Shown: positions 11,013 to 23,800 of the stretch, piece after piece
How the letters are laid out: every line of letters begins with the position of its first letter
Numbering within the stretch: position 1 is the first letter of the stretch
Made by a program: the position numbers and the translations under genes
From: Centroberyx gerrardi
Taxonomy: Eukaryota; Chordata; Actinopteri; Beryciformes; Berycidae
DNA length: 64,000 nt
Assembly: GCF_048128805.1 (NCBI RefSeq)
Contig: NC_135998.1
Span: forward strand, 29,494,992-29,558,991
Direction of reading: 5' to 3'
The notes under the pieces: generated by a model
What the model was told of the DNA's origin: nothing
Databases searched by the model: none
The model's input: the letters and a program-made list of their open reading frames with translations, nothing else

Positions 11013-13780
11013 TAGGGATGCACCGATTGTGAAATTCTGGGCTGATACCGAAGTTTAAAATAACAATTTGGCTGATAGCCGATGCTGATACCGATGGGGT
11101 TTTTTTTGTTTGTTTATTTTGTTTTTGTTGTTATTTATTCCCCCTTTTGTGACAGGGAAACAAAGAAATCTTCATTATAAAAAAAAAAACTGAACTGTTT
11201 TAAAGTCTTTCAGCCCTTCATCACACTATCTTTGAATGAGCACAAATTCAATCATACAAATTTATGAAACAACCTTTAATATAACCTTCTTTCACATGAC
11301 AAAGATTCTTTGTGTGAAAAATAACTGTTTCAAAAGCCTTTTTAGCCTGCTATACAACTACCTACTCAATAAGAAGAATTTTTCAGTACTTCTAGCCCAA
11401 CAAAAATTTTTTGTTTAACATAAATTAAATGTAATTAAATGTAAATGTAAAAGCAATTAGAAAAGCAATAAAATATAAAATAAAATATAAAAAATAAATG
11501 ATTAATAAATACAAACATAAATAGGGCTATCTTTCACCTCTTGTGTTTTTCATACAGAATACAACATTTCCATGTTTCCATTAAGCACAAACTTACAGTA
11601 GGCTGGAACATGGGGCTGAACATGGGCCTCTTTACAAAACAAAAATTGGCCTCTTAGGAAAAGCCTTCCCATACAGTGGGCCGCCTCTTCCGAATATTAA
11701 TGATAAAATAAAATCACCGGTACCTCATAGCCTACTTCTTTTTCTTTACAAAGATAAGCATCTCTGCCTTGTTGCAGCTCAGTCTATGCTCAGTCTATTT
11801 CTCTTCTCATCCAAGATGTGAGATGCAGAGCTGAACAGCCGCTCACTGTCCGTGCTGGTGCATGGAGCACACTATTTGCGTGCCATTTGTGCCAGTGCTG
11901 GAAAACGGAGGTGATTATTTCTCCAATATCCGAGTGCGGTCTCATTTCTGGAAATGGGGGCCTCTGCAAAGAAACCATCCAGCTGCTGTGATGCCCTCGT
12001 CCTTGGCCTTTCTGGTCCCTTTTCCTCCAGAATCTCTTCAAACATGTCATGCAGAGTGGGCCGTGCCCCGTCCGTTCGTGCCCTCTTGCACTGTGGGTGA
12101 TCAGCTCTCTCTCTACCGTGCGTCTGCGTCTCATCTCCAGCACCGGCAGCAGGCCTATCCATCAGTTGCGTGTCAAGTGTTGCTCGTGCGGGTTGTTTAA
12201 CATCCTCATCAAAGTAGCGGTCCTTATATCTGGGATCCAGTGAGGTTGCAATGCAGAAAATGGGATCAGACTCCATTTGATCGAAGCGTTTGTTTACAGC
12301 CTCTAATAACGCTTTGTGGTTTTAACACCATGGTCTGTGTCAGCCTCCTTGCTTAAAAGACGTCTCAGGGCTCTCACCGAGGGGATCACGTCAGCAGCCG
12401 ATGCCTCTGATGAGCTGACTTGTCTTGTCAATTGTTCAAACGGGGAGAGAAGTGTGATAAAGTTTTCAACTAATCCCCACCGGTGCGCAGTGAGGGTTGC
12501 GGGGAGGTCGTAGTCTGCGGCATATGTAGCAAGTGCGTGCTTTTGTTCCAGAAGGCTTTCCATCATATAGAATGTACTATTCCACCGAGTGGAAACATCT
12601 TGCTGTAGCCTTTGGTTTCATCTCCAACTGGATCTGCACAGCCTGCAGGCTCGAGTAGGCAAGGGGTGAGTGTTTAAAGTGTCCGACTATCTTTCGGCCT
12701 ATTGCCACCACATCCAAGATGCTGCGCTGGCTCAGAACACCATCGTGGACAGCCAGCTGCAGGGTGTGTGCCATGCAGCCAAAACTAGCCAGACCACTAT
12801 CTGTCATAGCTTTTGCCATATTTCTGGCGTTATCTCTCACGACAGCATGCACTTTGGATTTGTCTATTTTCCATGTTTCAAACATTTTCTCAAATGCCTC
12901 CGAAATAGCAGATACGGAGTGTAACACTGCTTTTATCAAGTTAAAATCTTTGTCAATCCACTGTGCCGTGAGGCTAAGCATGCTCACAGGGCTAGCATCC
13001 GAACTCCATATATCAGTTGTAAAACTGATGGCAGGGATGTCACGAGCCAGTAGCTCATGAATGTGTGTGGCCACAACGTTGTATATTTCGGGGAGACAGA
13101 CGTCAGCAAAATGACGACGACTGGGCAGTGTGTAGCGGGGCTCCGCATACTCCATCAGGCTTCGAAACCCCACGTCCTCCACAACGGAGAAAGGTTGGTC
13201 ATCTAATGCGATGAACTCCATTACCTTGTTAGTGATCCCTTTAGCTTTGGCGCTGTCTGTGAGGAATTTTTTCCCTTTCTCAAATGCTGTGGTTATCGAC
13301 TGAGTCTTGCTGGTGGTGGTTTGTGCTTTCTTGGTGTCCAGTTCATTTCTCCGTTTTTTATCGGCTTTCAGGTAATCGTTGTACACTTCTCCGTGTCTGC
13401 TTTTCAAATGGCTGATGAGATTTGATGTGTTAAAATTCTTGTTTGTAGTACCTCCTCTTGAAATGTCACTGGAACATGTCTTACAAACTGCATATCGCTG
13501 ATCTTTCTCCGAGACAGTGAAATACTCTGCCCTCTTACGTCATGCCAGAGTCGTGTCCAACCAGTGGCTGTTGCTGGGTAGGCTACTGTTGTCCGAGTCA
13601 GACCGCAAATAACCAACACAACATTTAACGTTAGCCAGCGCAAAATTGATGTGACACAACAGATAAACATCGGCCACTGCCATCGGTGAATGTCATCTTA
13701 TTTGGCGATAGGCCGATGGCAGTCAACAAGGCGAATATCGGCCGATACCGATGTACGGCCGATAAATCGGTGCATCCCTA
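11013..13780 (-). mobile_element. Complete hAT transposon with BED-finger transposase
   Basis: The ends are TAGGGATGCACCGAT and ATCGGTGCATCCCTA, inverted copies of each other, with the GGTGTAAC duplication on both sides. Subterminal 'gccgataccgat' units recur at both ends. The transposase reads on the minus strand but is inactivated. The left third is AT-rich and non-coding. Confidence 0.85.
11775..13500 (-). pseudogene. BED-zinc-finger hAT transposase, inactivated
   Basis: From the 5' side: a BED-type finger (CKTC...SHLKSRH, about 13395-13475), an RNase-H-like core with ISFTTDIWSSDASPVSML and VRDNARNMAKAM (12577-13407), the DVSTRWNS region (about 12575-12605), DPRYKDRYF (about 12225) and the C-terminal dimerisation block STDSERLFSSASHILDEKR (about 11795-11855). 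This domain order is that of ZBED-like hAT transposases. Breaks: a frame change near 12605-12620, another near 12315, and an in-frame TAG at 11872-11874 just before the dimerisation block. It therefore cannot make active transposase. It occupies most of the element with target duplications at 11005 and 13781. Confidence 0.85.
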
Positions 13781-13870
13781 GGTGTAACGGTACGTGTATT
13801 CGTCCTGAACCGTCACGGTACAGACATTACGGTTCGGTGCATGTAGTCGTACGGAGAATACGTGGTACAC
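13781..13870 (+). mobile_element. Truncated end of an older hAT-like element
   Basis: Together with 11001-11012 this gives a TAGGGGTGTAACGG-type end followed by CGG-rich subterminal repeats, as in Tol2/ZBED1-like hAT ends. The BED-finger hAT inserted into it. The rest of the older element is not evident. Confidence 0.4.
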
Positions 13871-13929
13871 TGTAAAACCTGATGAGTAAACTCAACTCAA
13901 ATTGTTTGAGGAAACTGATTGCCTTAAAC

Positions 13930-15117
13930 CATGGGTCTCAAGCTCGCGGCCCGCGGGCCAATTGCGGCCCGCGAGACGATATTTTGTGGCCCCCACCTTA
14001 ATATGAAAGTTTAATGTTAGTGCGGCCCGCGAGTTTTATATGGATGGCACTTTACAGTATTGTGTGCGGAGCTGAACGAACCTACCAATCACGGTGGGGT
14101 ATATGGCTCTCGGGGGTGGGACATCGACCGGGCTTGATGCAAGCAGAGAAACATTTCTCAATGAGTGAAAGTTACAGCAGCGTTGCCATGGAGAGTTTTC
14201 TTACGTGCCTGGCTGGCTGCCTCGTTTCTATTGGGCACACGCGGACATTCGTCCCAGCGCGCTGCGTTCACAACACTTCCAAAAAAAAGTTTTTTAAGTT
14301 GCTGCCCAGCGGGACATTATACGTATATATGTCTCTCTCTGACAAAATAAATCAAAGTGATGCGTACGCGGCGGGATAAAAGAAAAGTAAGGAACTCAAT
14401 GTAGCCTAATGTAGTCTGCAGTCACATAGCGACACCTGTCCGTCGGCGATAACAGTCCCCGGTAAACCGGACCAATTATAGGGTCGCACCGTTATTTGTG
14501 GGTCATTATTTTTTATTTGCATCGCGCTATTTGCATTGCCTCACACGATGAACACTACTAGGTGAGTGGAAAAGCAGACAAGCTTGGGCAATTTTTGAGA
14601 GAATTGACCCCCAGCTTCCCTGAGCTTTCCCGAATGTTCAAGCGGACCATGTGCCTTTTTGGGAGCACATACTTGTGCGAAAAGCTCTTCTCCACCTTGA
14701 ACTTCAATAAGTCCAAGTACAGGTCCAGACTTACTGATAATCATCTTCAAGCCATACTGAGGGTCTCAACTGCTTCCTCCCTCAAGCCAAATGTGGCTCA
14801 GCTATGCGAGAGGAAGCGCTGCCAGGTCTCTAGCAGCAAGGAGTAGGCAAGAGAAGCCATGTTCAGAAGAACAGTTCATGTTCTTCAATGTTCCATTCAT
14901 GTTCAGGACAATTCATATTCAGAAGAACCCATTGAGGTTAAAGAACTGTTAATAAAGACGTTTAAATCTTATTTTGTGTTAAAAAATAAAAATAAAGACA
15001 TTTGAGAAGATTGGAATTTTTTTAACAAAGCTTTTCTTGTGGAATACCTGATGCGGCCCAGCCTCACCCAGACTCTGCCTCCAGCAGCCCCCAGGTAAAT
15101 TGAGTTTGAGACCCCTG
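13930..15117 (+). mobile_element. hAT element, deletion derivative (GTF2IRD2-like)
   Basis: An exact 8-bp duplication CCTTAAAC flanks it (13922-13929 and 15118-15125). The ends CATGGGTCTCAAGCTC and, inverted, CAGGGGTCTCAAACTC are clear terminal inverted repeats. The left part is rich in 'gcggcccgcg' palindromic units. Only the 3' end of a transposase gene remains, so it is internally deleted. Confidence 0.8.
14562..14846 (+). pseudogene. hAT transposase C-terminus (GTF2IRD2/ZBED-type)
   Basis: The open frame contains FGSTYLCEKLFSTLNFNKSK and YRSRLTDNHLQAILRVST, the conserved C-terminal dimerisation region of hAT transposases of the family that was domesticated as GTF2IRD2 and FAM200/ZBED proteins. 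DNA-binding and catalytic domains are missing. The frame runs to TAG at 14844-14846. It is the residue of a larger gene inside the flanking hAT element. Confidence 0.7.
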
Positions 15118-15125
15118 CCTTAAAC

Positions 15126-16380
15126 CATTTAAGTTAATAACTCAAATCATTTTAGTAGAATAAAGTCCTTGAATTGAGTATTATTAACACAAGTATTTAT
15201 TGTTAGGTATACTTAAGTAAATAAGTGAATTGTACTAACTCCATTCATTTTATAGAACTTAAAAGTATTCAGTATTTGCACTCATATGTAATATTTGTAT
15301 GACCTCATTAAAATTATGTAAACATTATGTATATGAATTATGTCTGACTAACTTAAATGCACCATCTTTACCCAAATCTTGCCATTCAAGTTTCATTGAC
15401 TCACTTTCCTTCAATTAAGGTAAAATATTTAGCTTTTGTTGTAACAACTTAAAATTGTATAGTAGCTACTCAATTCATTTAAGGAAACGGATTGCCTTAA
15501 ACCTTTTAAGTTGCATTAGCTCAGTACAAATACTCAACTAGTTAGATGCAATATTTATTAACTGAACATCACATTCTTGACCACAGCATGACAAATTATA
15601 AATTTCAACATTCACAGCTGCCAACAGAAAAATTCACTGATAAAATACTCAGTGCTCACAACTAAAACATCTGTAAAAATGTTGAAATGAAATGTTCTAG
15701 TGAGAGTCAACAAAAGCTTTCATATTTTCTCTTCACAAAATGTTGTGCTTACCAAACTACTGAGCAGCAGGGTTTGAAATTGACACTGGGTAAGCACCAA
15801 ACAGGTAACACCATACAGGTTGTATTTGGCAGACAAATCAATATGGATCTCCTGCCATTTGAGACAATATCATTTGAAACCCTAATTTATATATACAGTC
15901 TTATTGTGAAGCTTTGGCCCTGCTGACCACCATACACACTAACTGCGAGACAATCAAATCCAAGTAAAACACTGGCTCTGTACTGAACAGGTTCCTTGAC
16001 TAGCTGCCTGTTATGCTGCTCTACATAAAACAGTAGAGTCTAAACTTCTATTTATCTGCTGCCTAAATGGTCAATTTGTTGAAACAGTAGAAAGAAAACA
16101 ATGCAGAGGAAAACAGAAAAAGATAAAGTAAATTAAAATTGTAATTAAAACTAAATCTGATTCTTGTCTCCTTGTTGAATGATTCACACAGGACCTGATT
16201 CTAGACACAAAACGGCACTTAAAACTAAACATTGTTCACTGACAAATGTACATTATTTGGGGCAGTAAACAGTATTCTTGACAGGTACATTTTTTTTGTT
16301 TACCAGCCCTTGGCAAGTGAGCCAAAAAGTTCCAGTTTCAGACCAAAAAGTTCCAGTTTCAGACCACATCCTGTCTGACT
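15126..16380. other. AT-rich repeat flank
   Basis: The phrase 'gaaactgattgccttaaacc' at 13911-13930 recurs as 'gaaacggattgccttaaacc' at 15483-15502. The two hAT elements therefore lie within or beside an older AT-rich tandem or dispersed repeat. No exon is supported. Confidence 0.4.
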
Positions 16381-16713
16381 TTACTCTAGCTCATTTCTCA
16401 AGGCCTGCAACTTAGGTTTGAGCTGCTTTCTTCCATCATCAAGATTTAAGAGGACAACCTGGATGAACTCAAAGAAGCCACTCAGCTTCTCTGGGTAGCT
16501 CAAATGGAGAGCATAGATTAGGCCAAACAAAAACACCAGCGCATCTGTCCAAGATGTGTGAGACATTACAACCTGATCCTCAAGGATGACTGACACATGG
16601 AGAGGTTGAAAGGGAATCCCTGCAGCCACATCCTCTTCATCCACCACGGCCACCAGCGCCACTGCACCCTCCTGGAATGCTTCAAACTCCTCCTCCTGAA
16701 AGAGGGAATACAC
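16381..16713 (-). CDS. Unknown repetitive fish gene, 3' exon
   Basis: An open frame of 110 codons on the minus strand includes ALVFLFGLIYALHLSYPEKL followed by FFEFIQVVLLNLDD and a charged end LKPKLQALRNELE. I recall this type of segment ('LFGLTYALHLDYP...') from many multi-copy, uncharacterised teleost proteins that probably belong to a mobile element, but no function is known to me. The frame ends at TAG 16381-16383. Acceptor-like sequence lies near 16700 ('tattccctctttcag' on the minus strand), so the exon probably starts near 16697. Further exons were not identified, so it may be a remnant. Confidence 0.4.
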   Translation of the reverse strand: MYSLFQEEEFEAFQEGAVALVAVVDEEDVAAGIPFQPLHVSVILEDQVVMSHTSWTDALVFLFGLIYALHLSYPEKLSGFFEFIQVVLLNLDDGRKQLKPKLQALRNELE

Positions 16714-16759
16714 ATGAAGTGAAAAACGTGTGTGTACAAATCAGTCAACTATGATAGGC

Positions 16760-18030
16760 TAATTAAGAAGAAATAAACAGGGGGTTCCCCAAATTTTTGA
16801 GTAGCCAGCCAGATGGGAAAAGTAACCGGCTAAGGGATGTTTGTGGTGGCAAGATACAATTTTCCGGTGATGCCACTTTTTACCAAACCTTAAATATGTT
16901 TATGAAAGCATGACAATTAAAATAACATGAACATTTTTATTAAAGGCTCAATTGAAAAATAAATGGATAATCTTTATTAATTGTGAATGTTTAATGTACT
17001 TTGAGTCAGTGCAGAAATGTAATTTTTAAATTGTAGGAAATAAGTAGGCTAAAACAAAAATATAACAAATAGTATTAAATATAAGAACAAAGTTCATATT
17101 TTAGTCTTCTCAGAGCAATACTGGATCTCTCTCCTGAGTACTACTGCACTCACAGAACTGAGATCCAATAATTATGGAAACAAATCAGTTTAAATAATGA
17201 GGAAATGCCCCAATTTTACATGGTCATAACACCTGCATACTGGGGCTTTAACAAACCCTCCTAAAACAGAAGCCCCTATGATCTTTCCCTGTTCCTCCCT
17301 TTACTTCTCCCATTTCTATTTTGAACATTGGCAAAATGGAGTCAGTGTGCAAGTGGGACTTGTTGCGGTTAAAACTATCAAGTCCATGCGGTGAAAAAAG
17401 AGAATGTGACGCCGCTGTCAGTGGCGGTTCATTAAGACCTTATGGATAAATTGACGCCTCTGGTTACTGGTGTCAAGTAAACCGAAAATACAGGCAATGG
17501 TAGCCGCCATATTGATCTGAAGTAAACATTACTATGGTTACAGACATTATTTACAGCCATCGCGAGATCGTAGGAGTGGAGTGACTCTCGTGTAGCATAC
17601 ATATGCGCAATTTGCCCATCTTAACACAGATGGTGAGAGTGTGGACACTTGGCTGTAATTGATTTATCTTTAATTACTTGCTAATGGTGGTGGTCTGCAC
17701 ATGGGACGTGGTCTGCTCCTGGCCTCCACTTCTAGGCCAAGAGGATCAGGAGTGGTAAAGAATTAACCTTAATTTAAACAGGGTAGTCAAAGTGACATTT
17801 GCATCTTTCTTCAAGTGAGCTTTGCAAAGGGACAATGCTTAAATGTTAAAGCAACTGTATAATTTGTTTTATTTGTTTCAGGTTGGAGCAGACAATGTGA
17901 GGTCTCTATACAAGAGGACATTAGAACTCGAGATTGAGTACAAAAACATTTTAATCAAAAAAGTGAAGCTCGAGGTGGAGAAACTAGAGTACGAAAAGAA
18001 GGTATTTCAGTAACGTAATTTATTTCCAGG
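16760..18030. other. Intergenic with possible repeat exon
   Basis: Mostly AT-rich. At 17881-18010 a short coding-like stretch follows an acceptor-like 'tttatttgtttcag' and reads VGADNVRSLYKRTLELEIEY then a charged helix. It resembles the C-terminal coiled-coil exon of fish transposon-associated Myb/SANT-like proteins, but this is a weak call. Confidence 0.3.
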
Positions 18031-19431
18031 TGTGGCGGGGTGGCGATATAAGCAAACAGAATATAACTAACCCGACAAACGCCACCTGAGGAATTTCACC
18101 CCAGGAAGTATATTGAGGAACCTGGACTAATACCTCGGTCGTACACAGGCTACACAAGTTCGATAACTGAAGTAAGACAGAGACGTGATTCCAAAAGAAA
18201 TGCAAATTTATTGAATAATTAATGACTGGAAGGGTCTGTGGAGAGGATGGGTTAAACACAAATGAAAAATGAATCAAACCTATGTGAAAGGAAGTAACAA
18301 AATATTTATTACAATAATTTAATCAATATCTAACAAATGCAATTATTTTACTAAAACACTTCCACTGCTTACAAAGGGGAGCGTGGGCTGAGGCCAGCAA
18401 TGGAGAGGCAGACTAACTGAGGGCGTGTCCAGGGGTGCAACCACTTACCTACCACACGTGTATTCACTGCAAAACAGCAATCACGGCAAACAGGTGAAAA
18501 ACAGTGTCCCAGTGCTCTTTTACCAGTACAAGCTTGTGAAGGGAACCGCACCAGGGTGTCTAGCCTCCCCAACCAGCCAGCACTCTGCTCCACTATAGGG
18601 AGATAACAGAAATATTAAATTACTCGAGCAACATATGAAAAGGTCTTTAATAACAAACCAGTTGGCTCACACTAAAAGTACCAGACAACTGGCAACAAGA
18701 TAAAACAAGCAAGTCAACACACATACACAGTAAATACAAAACTATAGAGGCAAAACAGCAGCTGATAGAGACCTACAATACAAGAGACACATTAGTAACA
18801 GGTCTATAACACTAATAACCATTACCTCAGGTATTTATCATACCCTACTTACCCCTAACTACAGTGACCAGTACCTTGATGAAATGTGCGTTGGCTAAGC
18901 AGACTCAGGGTGGTAAGAATCCACGGCACCCAAGGGCAGACAGGAACTACAGCAGATAAGATTGATCAGTTGCAGTACCACTTCACATGTGCTTGGTGCA
19001 CAAACAGTTGTGAAAACATACCTTAAGTCACAAATCTCAGCCAGCAGACACCAGTACGACCAGGTAGACAGGAGACTATTACAAACAAAATAAAACTCAG
19101 TCATTGAGTACATAAAAAGACCCTTAAACAACCTCATGACTGCATCACCTACCTCAGAGTCACAAAGAGGGGCCAATATGGCAACCAACAGGCAGAGAAA
19201 AGGAAAAGCAGCCATGATGCCACAGCTGCCTTAAATACCCTGACAAGCTAATTGGAGGGCTGGACCAGGGAGGAGTCAATCTAATGCTGTGGGGGTGTGT
19301 CGAGAACTAAGAGGGAGTACTGCATTAATATTGAAACAAGTATTCCTACTACACACAGATTAATAAACCGCTTCTTTACCCACATCCTCTTGTCTGTGTC
19401 CTGCGCCTGGGTCCGACCCGGACCCGTAACA
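18031..19431 (+). mobile_element. Probable LTR (Gypsy-like)
   Basis: The stretch begins TGTGGCGGGGTGG and ends ...GACCCGTAACA, with the TG...CA termini of an LTR. Near the right end are TTAAATACCC (TATA-like, about 19230) and AATAAA at about 19364, followed by a pyrimidine-rich U5-like end. I saw no matching target duplication, and a TGGTGC string follows directly, which could be the start of a primer-binding site. Either a 5' LTR of a truncated element or a decayed solo LTR. No gag/pol motif is present. Confidence 0.4.
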
Positions 19432-20530
19432 TGGTGCTCTACGGAGGTTGGGGGTGTGTGTGTGTTAACAGCAGGTGCCAAGCCTCAATGTGGTGTTGTA
19501 ATGACATTGCTGAACGATAGAAGTCAACATTGAACCAGAAATTATACATAGACCCTGTCATGGCTTCTTTTATCAACAATTTAGCCACTGGATGCGGTAA
19601 AGTTCCAGTGCACAGATAGTAGTAGTAGTAGTAGTTTATTGTAATGTGAAAAAAAAGCAGTGCATTCCAATGGACTATATATACATAAATCTACACACAC
19701 ATGCACTCCATATACACACACTTAAATGTACAGCACCTACAGCATCAGAAGAAAAAGTACAGCAACGGCATAGCAGTAATCTGTACACATAAAGTGCAAG
19801 TAAAACACTGCACATTAGGGGAGCAGTTAGGACTCTGGACGCTGTTAATGAGTCTTACTGCCTGTGGAGAGAAGCGGTCTTTAAAATGAATGGTGTGTGC
19901 CTTTATACTACGGTAACGCTGTCCTGATAATGTAAATTACTCAAATATATATGTATATATTGTATATTCAATATATATTCAAAAATATTCAAATATTCAA
20001 AAGTGTAAATCAATGGAATATCAGGAGAGAACGTTTTATTTGATGGGATGGGCGGAGGAGTGGGATTGTTCAAAAATCTGTGATGGTTGGAGTGGTTGGA
20101 ATTTTTGTTGCTACTCTGTAGTAAAAGAGTAAAATGAATGAGATTTTGATATAAAAATACAAAATAAATTGTCAATTTGGTGGGTGGTGTGATAAAATGA
20201 GCTGAAAAGGCAAAGTTCAGTTTTCATTCAGTGCGACTTTAAGTCTTTGCTCATTTTGTGTGTGTGGTGTTAACGTGATATGTTGTTCTAAACGTCAACA
20301 GATAGTCCATCACGCTGCCTGGGTTGGGGGAGGGGTAATAAGGAGTATTAGGTGACCTCTGTACAATTATGGCCTCATCTTTTTATTCAGTTTGTTCAGT
20401 TAACAGCTGTATCATATAATAAAGTTGGATCATGGTAATTTTTATATTGGCTGTTGAAAACAATGTTGCATTTCCATCTAATACAAACTTCATAAATGCT
20501 AATAACATGGTGCCATTGCCTCTGTCTTGC
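19432..20530. other. Intergenic, simple repeats
   Basis: An (AGT)n microsatellite lies at 19617-19634. A stretch near 19800-19880 ('ctgttaatgagtcttactgcctgtgga') looks like a dispersed LINE/SINE piece. No exon is supported. Confidence 0.35.
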
Positions 20531-20532
20531 AG

Positions 20533-20834
20533 ATATTTTGAAGAGTGTTTCCTCACCAATGGATTGGGTGGAGAAAAATAAACACCTATTTAGAGGAAGA
20601 GTGTCTGAGCCTCCTCTCCGTACCATGGACACAGAGAGTCGGGAGGAGATTATCAATTGGTTGTAACGTCCAGACAAGTCAGATGACAATGATGAGCTGT
20701 CTGAAAAAAGGGAGTGTTACAGTTTCATGTTTGCCCTGAAGGATGACTACAAACTTTTCATGGAGGCGGTCAGGGACAAACAAAATATTAAGGTCAATGG
20801 AGGCTTTACGAGTGTCAAATGTAAAGCAAATTGA
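20533..20834 (+). pseudogene. Decayed exon resembling SMC5 hinge flank
   Basis: After an acceptor-like 'tctgtcttgcag' the frame reads SSPMDWVEKNKHLFRGRV followed by SEPPL, then an in-frame TAA (at about 20665), then ECYSFMFALKDDYKLFMEAV and RDKQNIKVN. The spacing and residues (W...N...F..RV.EP, then F.F...D...F...VRD...KVN) match what I recall of the SMC5 coiled-coil-to-hinge region. The internal stop and missing neighbour exons make it a pseudogene piece or the relic of a duplicated SMC5-like gene. Identity is inferred from memory. Confidence 0.4.
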
Positions 20835-23800
20835 TCAGTCTTGATTGAACTAATAAATAATACTGTCAACACTCTCGATGGTGATTGTAAAGCCATGCCA
20901 GCTGTATTTTTATATTATTTTATGTTTTTGTACATTTCTGTTAATATTAAATTAATTAAAGCAGATGGAATAAAGTTTTGTTTATTTTTATATTATAAAA
21001 AATATAATACATGCATAACATAATATTATATATGTATATATATGTTATGTTTTTTTGTTTTTTTTTAAACAATTCGTAAAAAATAAATGTAAGCAGATGG
21101 GGTTATTCATTGACTTCCATACTGAGATAAAATAGTGGATATTCCAGGAAGCTACTCACTGAAAAACATATACGTTATTAATGACTAATTATTATATATA
21201 GATTATTATTATCATTCATATCTAAAAAAAGAAATGTATGTATGTGTTCATCAAAACTGGAAGTGCTACCATAGGCTGTAAAAATAGGGTGTTACCTGTC
21301 AATATCATAACCTGTAATTACATCAGATAACCAGCAGATGGCAATGAACCTAGTAAAATTTGACTGACCCATGTATATCACCATGTAATTTTGTCTACTT
21401 TACAATACCTAACAGTAACAGCTGTAAAAATAAAAAAATATATACTGGAAAAGGGTAAGATATATGAAGGTAAACCTGAATTGTGACATAAAATTATTAT
21501 TTTATCTTAAATTAATCATGAAATTCTAATCAAATGAGAAACTCCAGCCAAGACACAGCCTCACTGTAGGATTACAGTGATAATGTGTCTGCCACACTTT
21601 CTATTGATCTACAGCAAACAAAGTGAACGAGAACAGCTGAAGTTGGTGCCTATATCAGTAAACTGCTGTTAACTGTTTCCAGCGTTCATGTACCATGCCA
21701 TTTCCATTTTCCAACATAATGGGCACAATAAGAACTAGAAAATGTGCTCAGTAGAGCACAGACCTCCTCCATGTCTGACAACACCCCGCAAGGAAGTTAT
21801 GCACCTTTTGGTGATATGCCACGCCCACCACCTCGCTCCATTTTGGCCAATCACCATGAAAAGTGAATCAGTTCTTCCTTGGCCCATAACCAACCTTCAT
21901 ACCAAGTTTTGTGCAAATCCGTGGCCAACTTTTTGAGATATCCTTCCAACAGACGTGGGTGAAAACATTACCTCCTTGGTGGAGGTAGTTAAAGTGGCGG
22001 CGCTGTACTTTTTACTTCATCCTTTATAGTTGTTTTCACAAAAATGTAAATCTATAATCAGAATGGCTATTTGCATACATTCTCTTACTATGCTAACTTC
22101 TAGTGAACCAAATAACATTGAAATTTAACAATTGCTCTGGGGAGCCCTTGAAACCTCCTGTAGGACCCCTGGAGGTTCCTAGATCCCACTGTGAGAACCA
22201 GTGTTAAAAGAGTCTCTTGACTGTAAGCATCAAATGAACTGCAAAATTGAGTTTTAAAACAGGTAGGTAAAATAATTATAATTAATTAATTATAAGTTGT
22301 CCTGGTGAATATTCACAGCAGCGTAAGATTAATGGTTCGGCTCCTACAACTCCCTTTAGGACACTGCTGTGCCAACCATTTTTTCCTTCCTAGATCATTT
22401 GGTGAGAAAGCCTGTGAGACAAAGGGGAAGACACAGAAATTTGGTGAGTGATAATGCAGAGGTAAGTGGTATCACAGTCTCTGTTTCTAGCAGCAATGAA
22501 GAGGTTGCAGATTAACAGCACACAAAGTGGTAGGATTCCTACTGCTGATCACAACAATACGATCATGATTGAAGACGTCGTTGAGGAGACCCCTGTTGTT
22601 CATGATGTCTATCATGACAGCATTGCTGCGGCAGTAGATGAGCATGTTGATGTTGGTGGGGTTCTCAGTGGAATGCAAACACATGAGTGTGTCATTGATG
22701 GAGACATGGGTTAAGGGATAAGGCTGGTGTTTTTTAATGCATTTCTAGTCTCGTCCATGTAGCCGATGTCCAATAAAGCCATGTCTCGGTAGCCATAGAA
22801 CTCCACTGTATTAAAAAAACTATTAAAAACACATCACAGAGCCATGCCGTTGCTCTGGGCAGCATATTTCATCATCGCGATGCACCGGGCCGGCCGACTT
22901 TTTCCTCAAACAACTTAATAAGCCGGCTGTAAACACGTTTTCCATCTCAGGAAAGTAGATCCGTAGCACCGAAAATAGTCCCCGTCATAATGAAGAATTT
23001 GTTCCCATTTGAATTTGATTTGGTAATAACTACAACAGCCTGACTTTTCATGGTTCAAGACTTTTCAACAGTTAGCGATTTTTAAAATGTAAACTATGTC
23101 TTTGTGAGCTGTATTTATGGTTTTTAGCTTACAATTGGAGCCAATGACTTCCGGTTTGAAGGCTAAAAAGGGAACGTGGGAAGTCGTAAAGTAATGGGAG
23201 TAGAGCAAACGCATTGTTGATTTTGTTATTTTCATAGGATTTGTTGACGATAAGAAATGTATTTAAAAACACCAGCCGTATCCTTTAACTTGCAACGTTA
23301 GAGCTTGTGGTACATCGATCTCAGCCTGCCTCTATGGCAAAAAGTAGCAATATGATGTTACTGTAGAATTCTGAAAATTTAATCTTGCCTGTGAGCCAAC
23401 TAACTTTACAGACCCCATGAAATCAAAAATAACTTTTTTCTTTTTTGTTTTGTTTAACCTTTTTGCCGATGTTGCTGGACCACACCACGCTATTTTTTTC
23501 TAGCATGCAAGCTCAGTGTGAGTGGGCTTGACGTTGACGGCCCACTTCCTCAATATTCAAATAAGGGAGACGCTTCCCGCCCTAACGTTGTTTCATTCGT
23601 CAATACACGGAAGCAAATCGTGTCACTTCTTGGGGTCTTTAACCTCAGTGCGCTGCAGTTACATTGAAAACAACTACAAAAGGCCACCCTCTGCTGCTAG
23701 AAACATGTACTAGACCTTATCTTCCGCTTCATTAATTTTAACAAATTAAATTCAAGGGTTAGGGTTCAGTGTAACTGGACATGAGTCACCAACCTTCACT

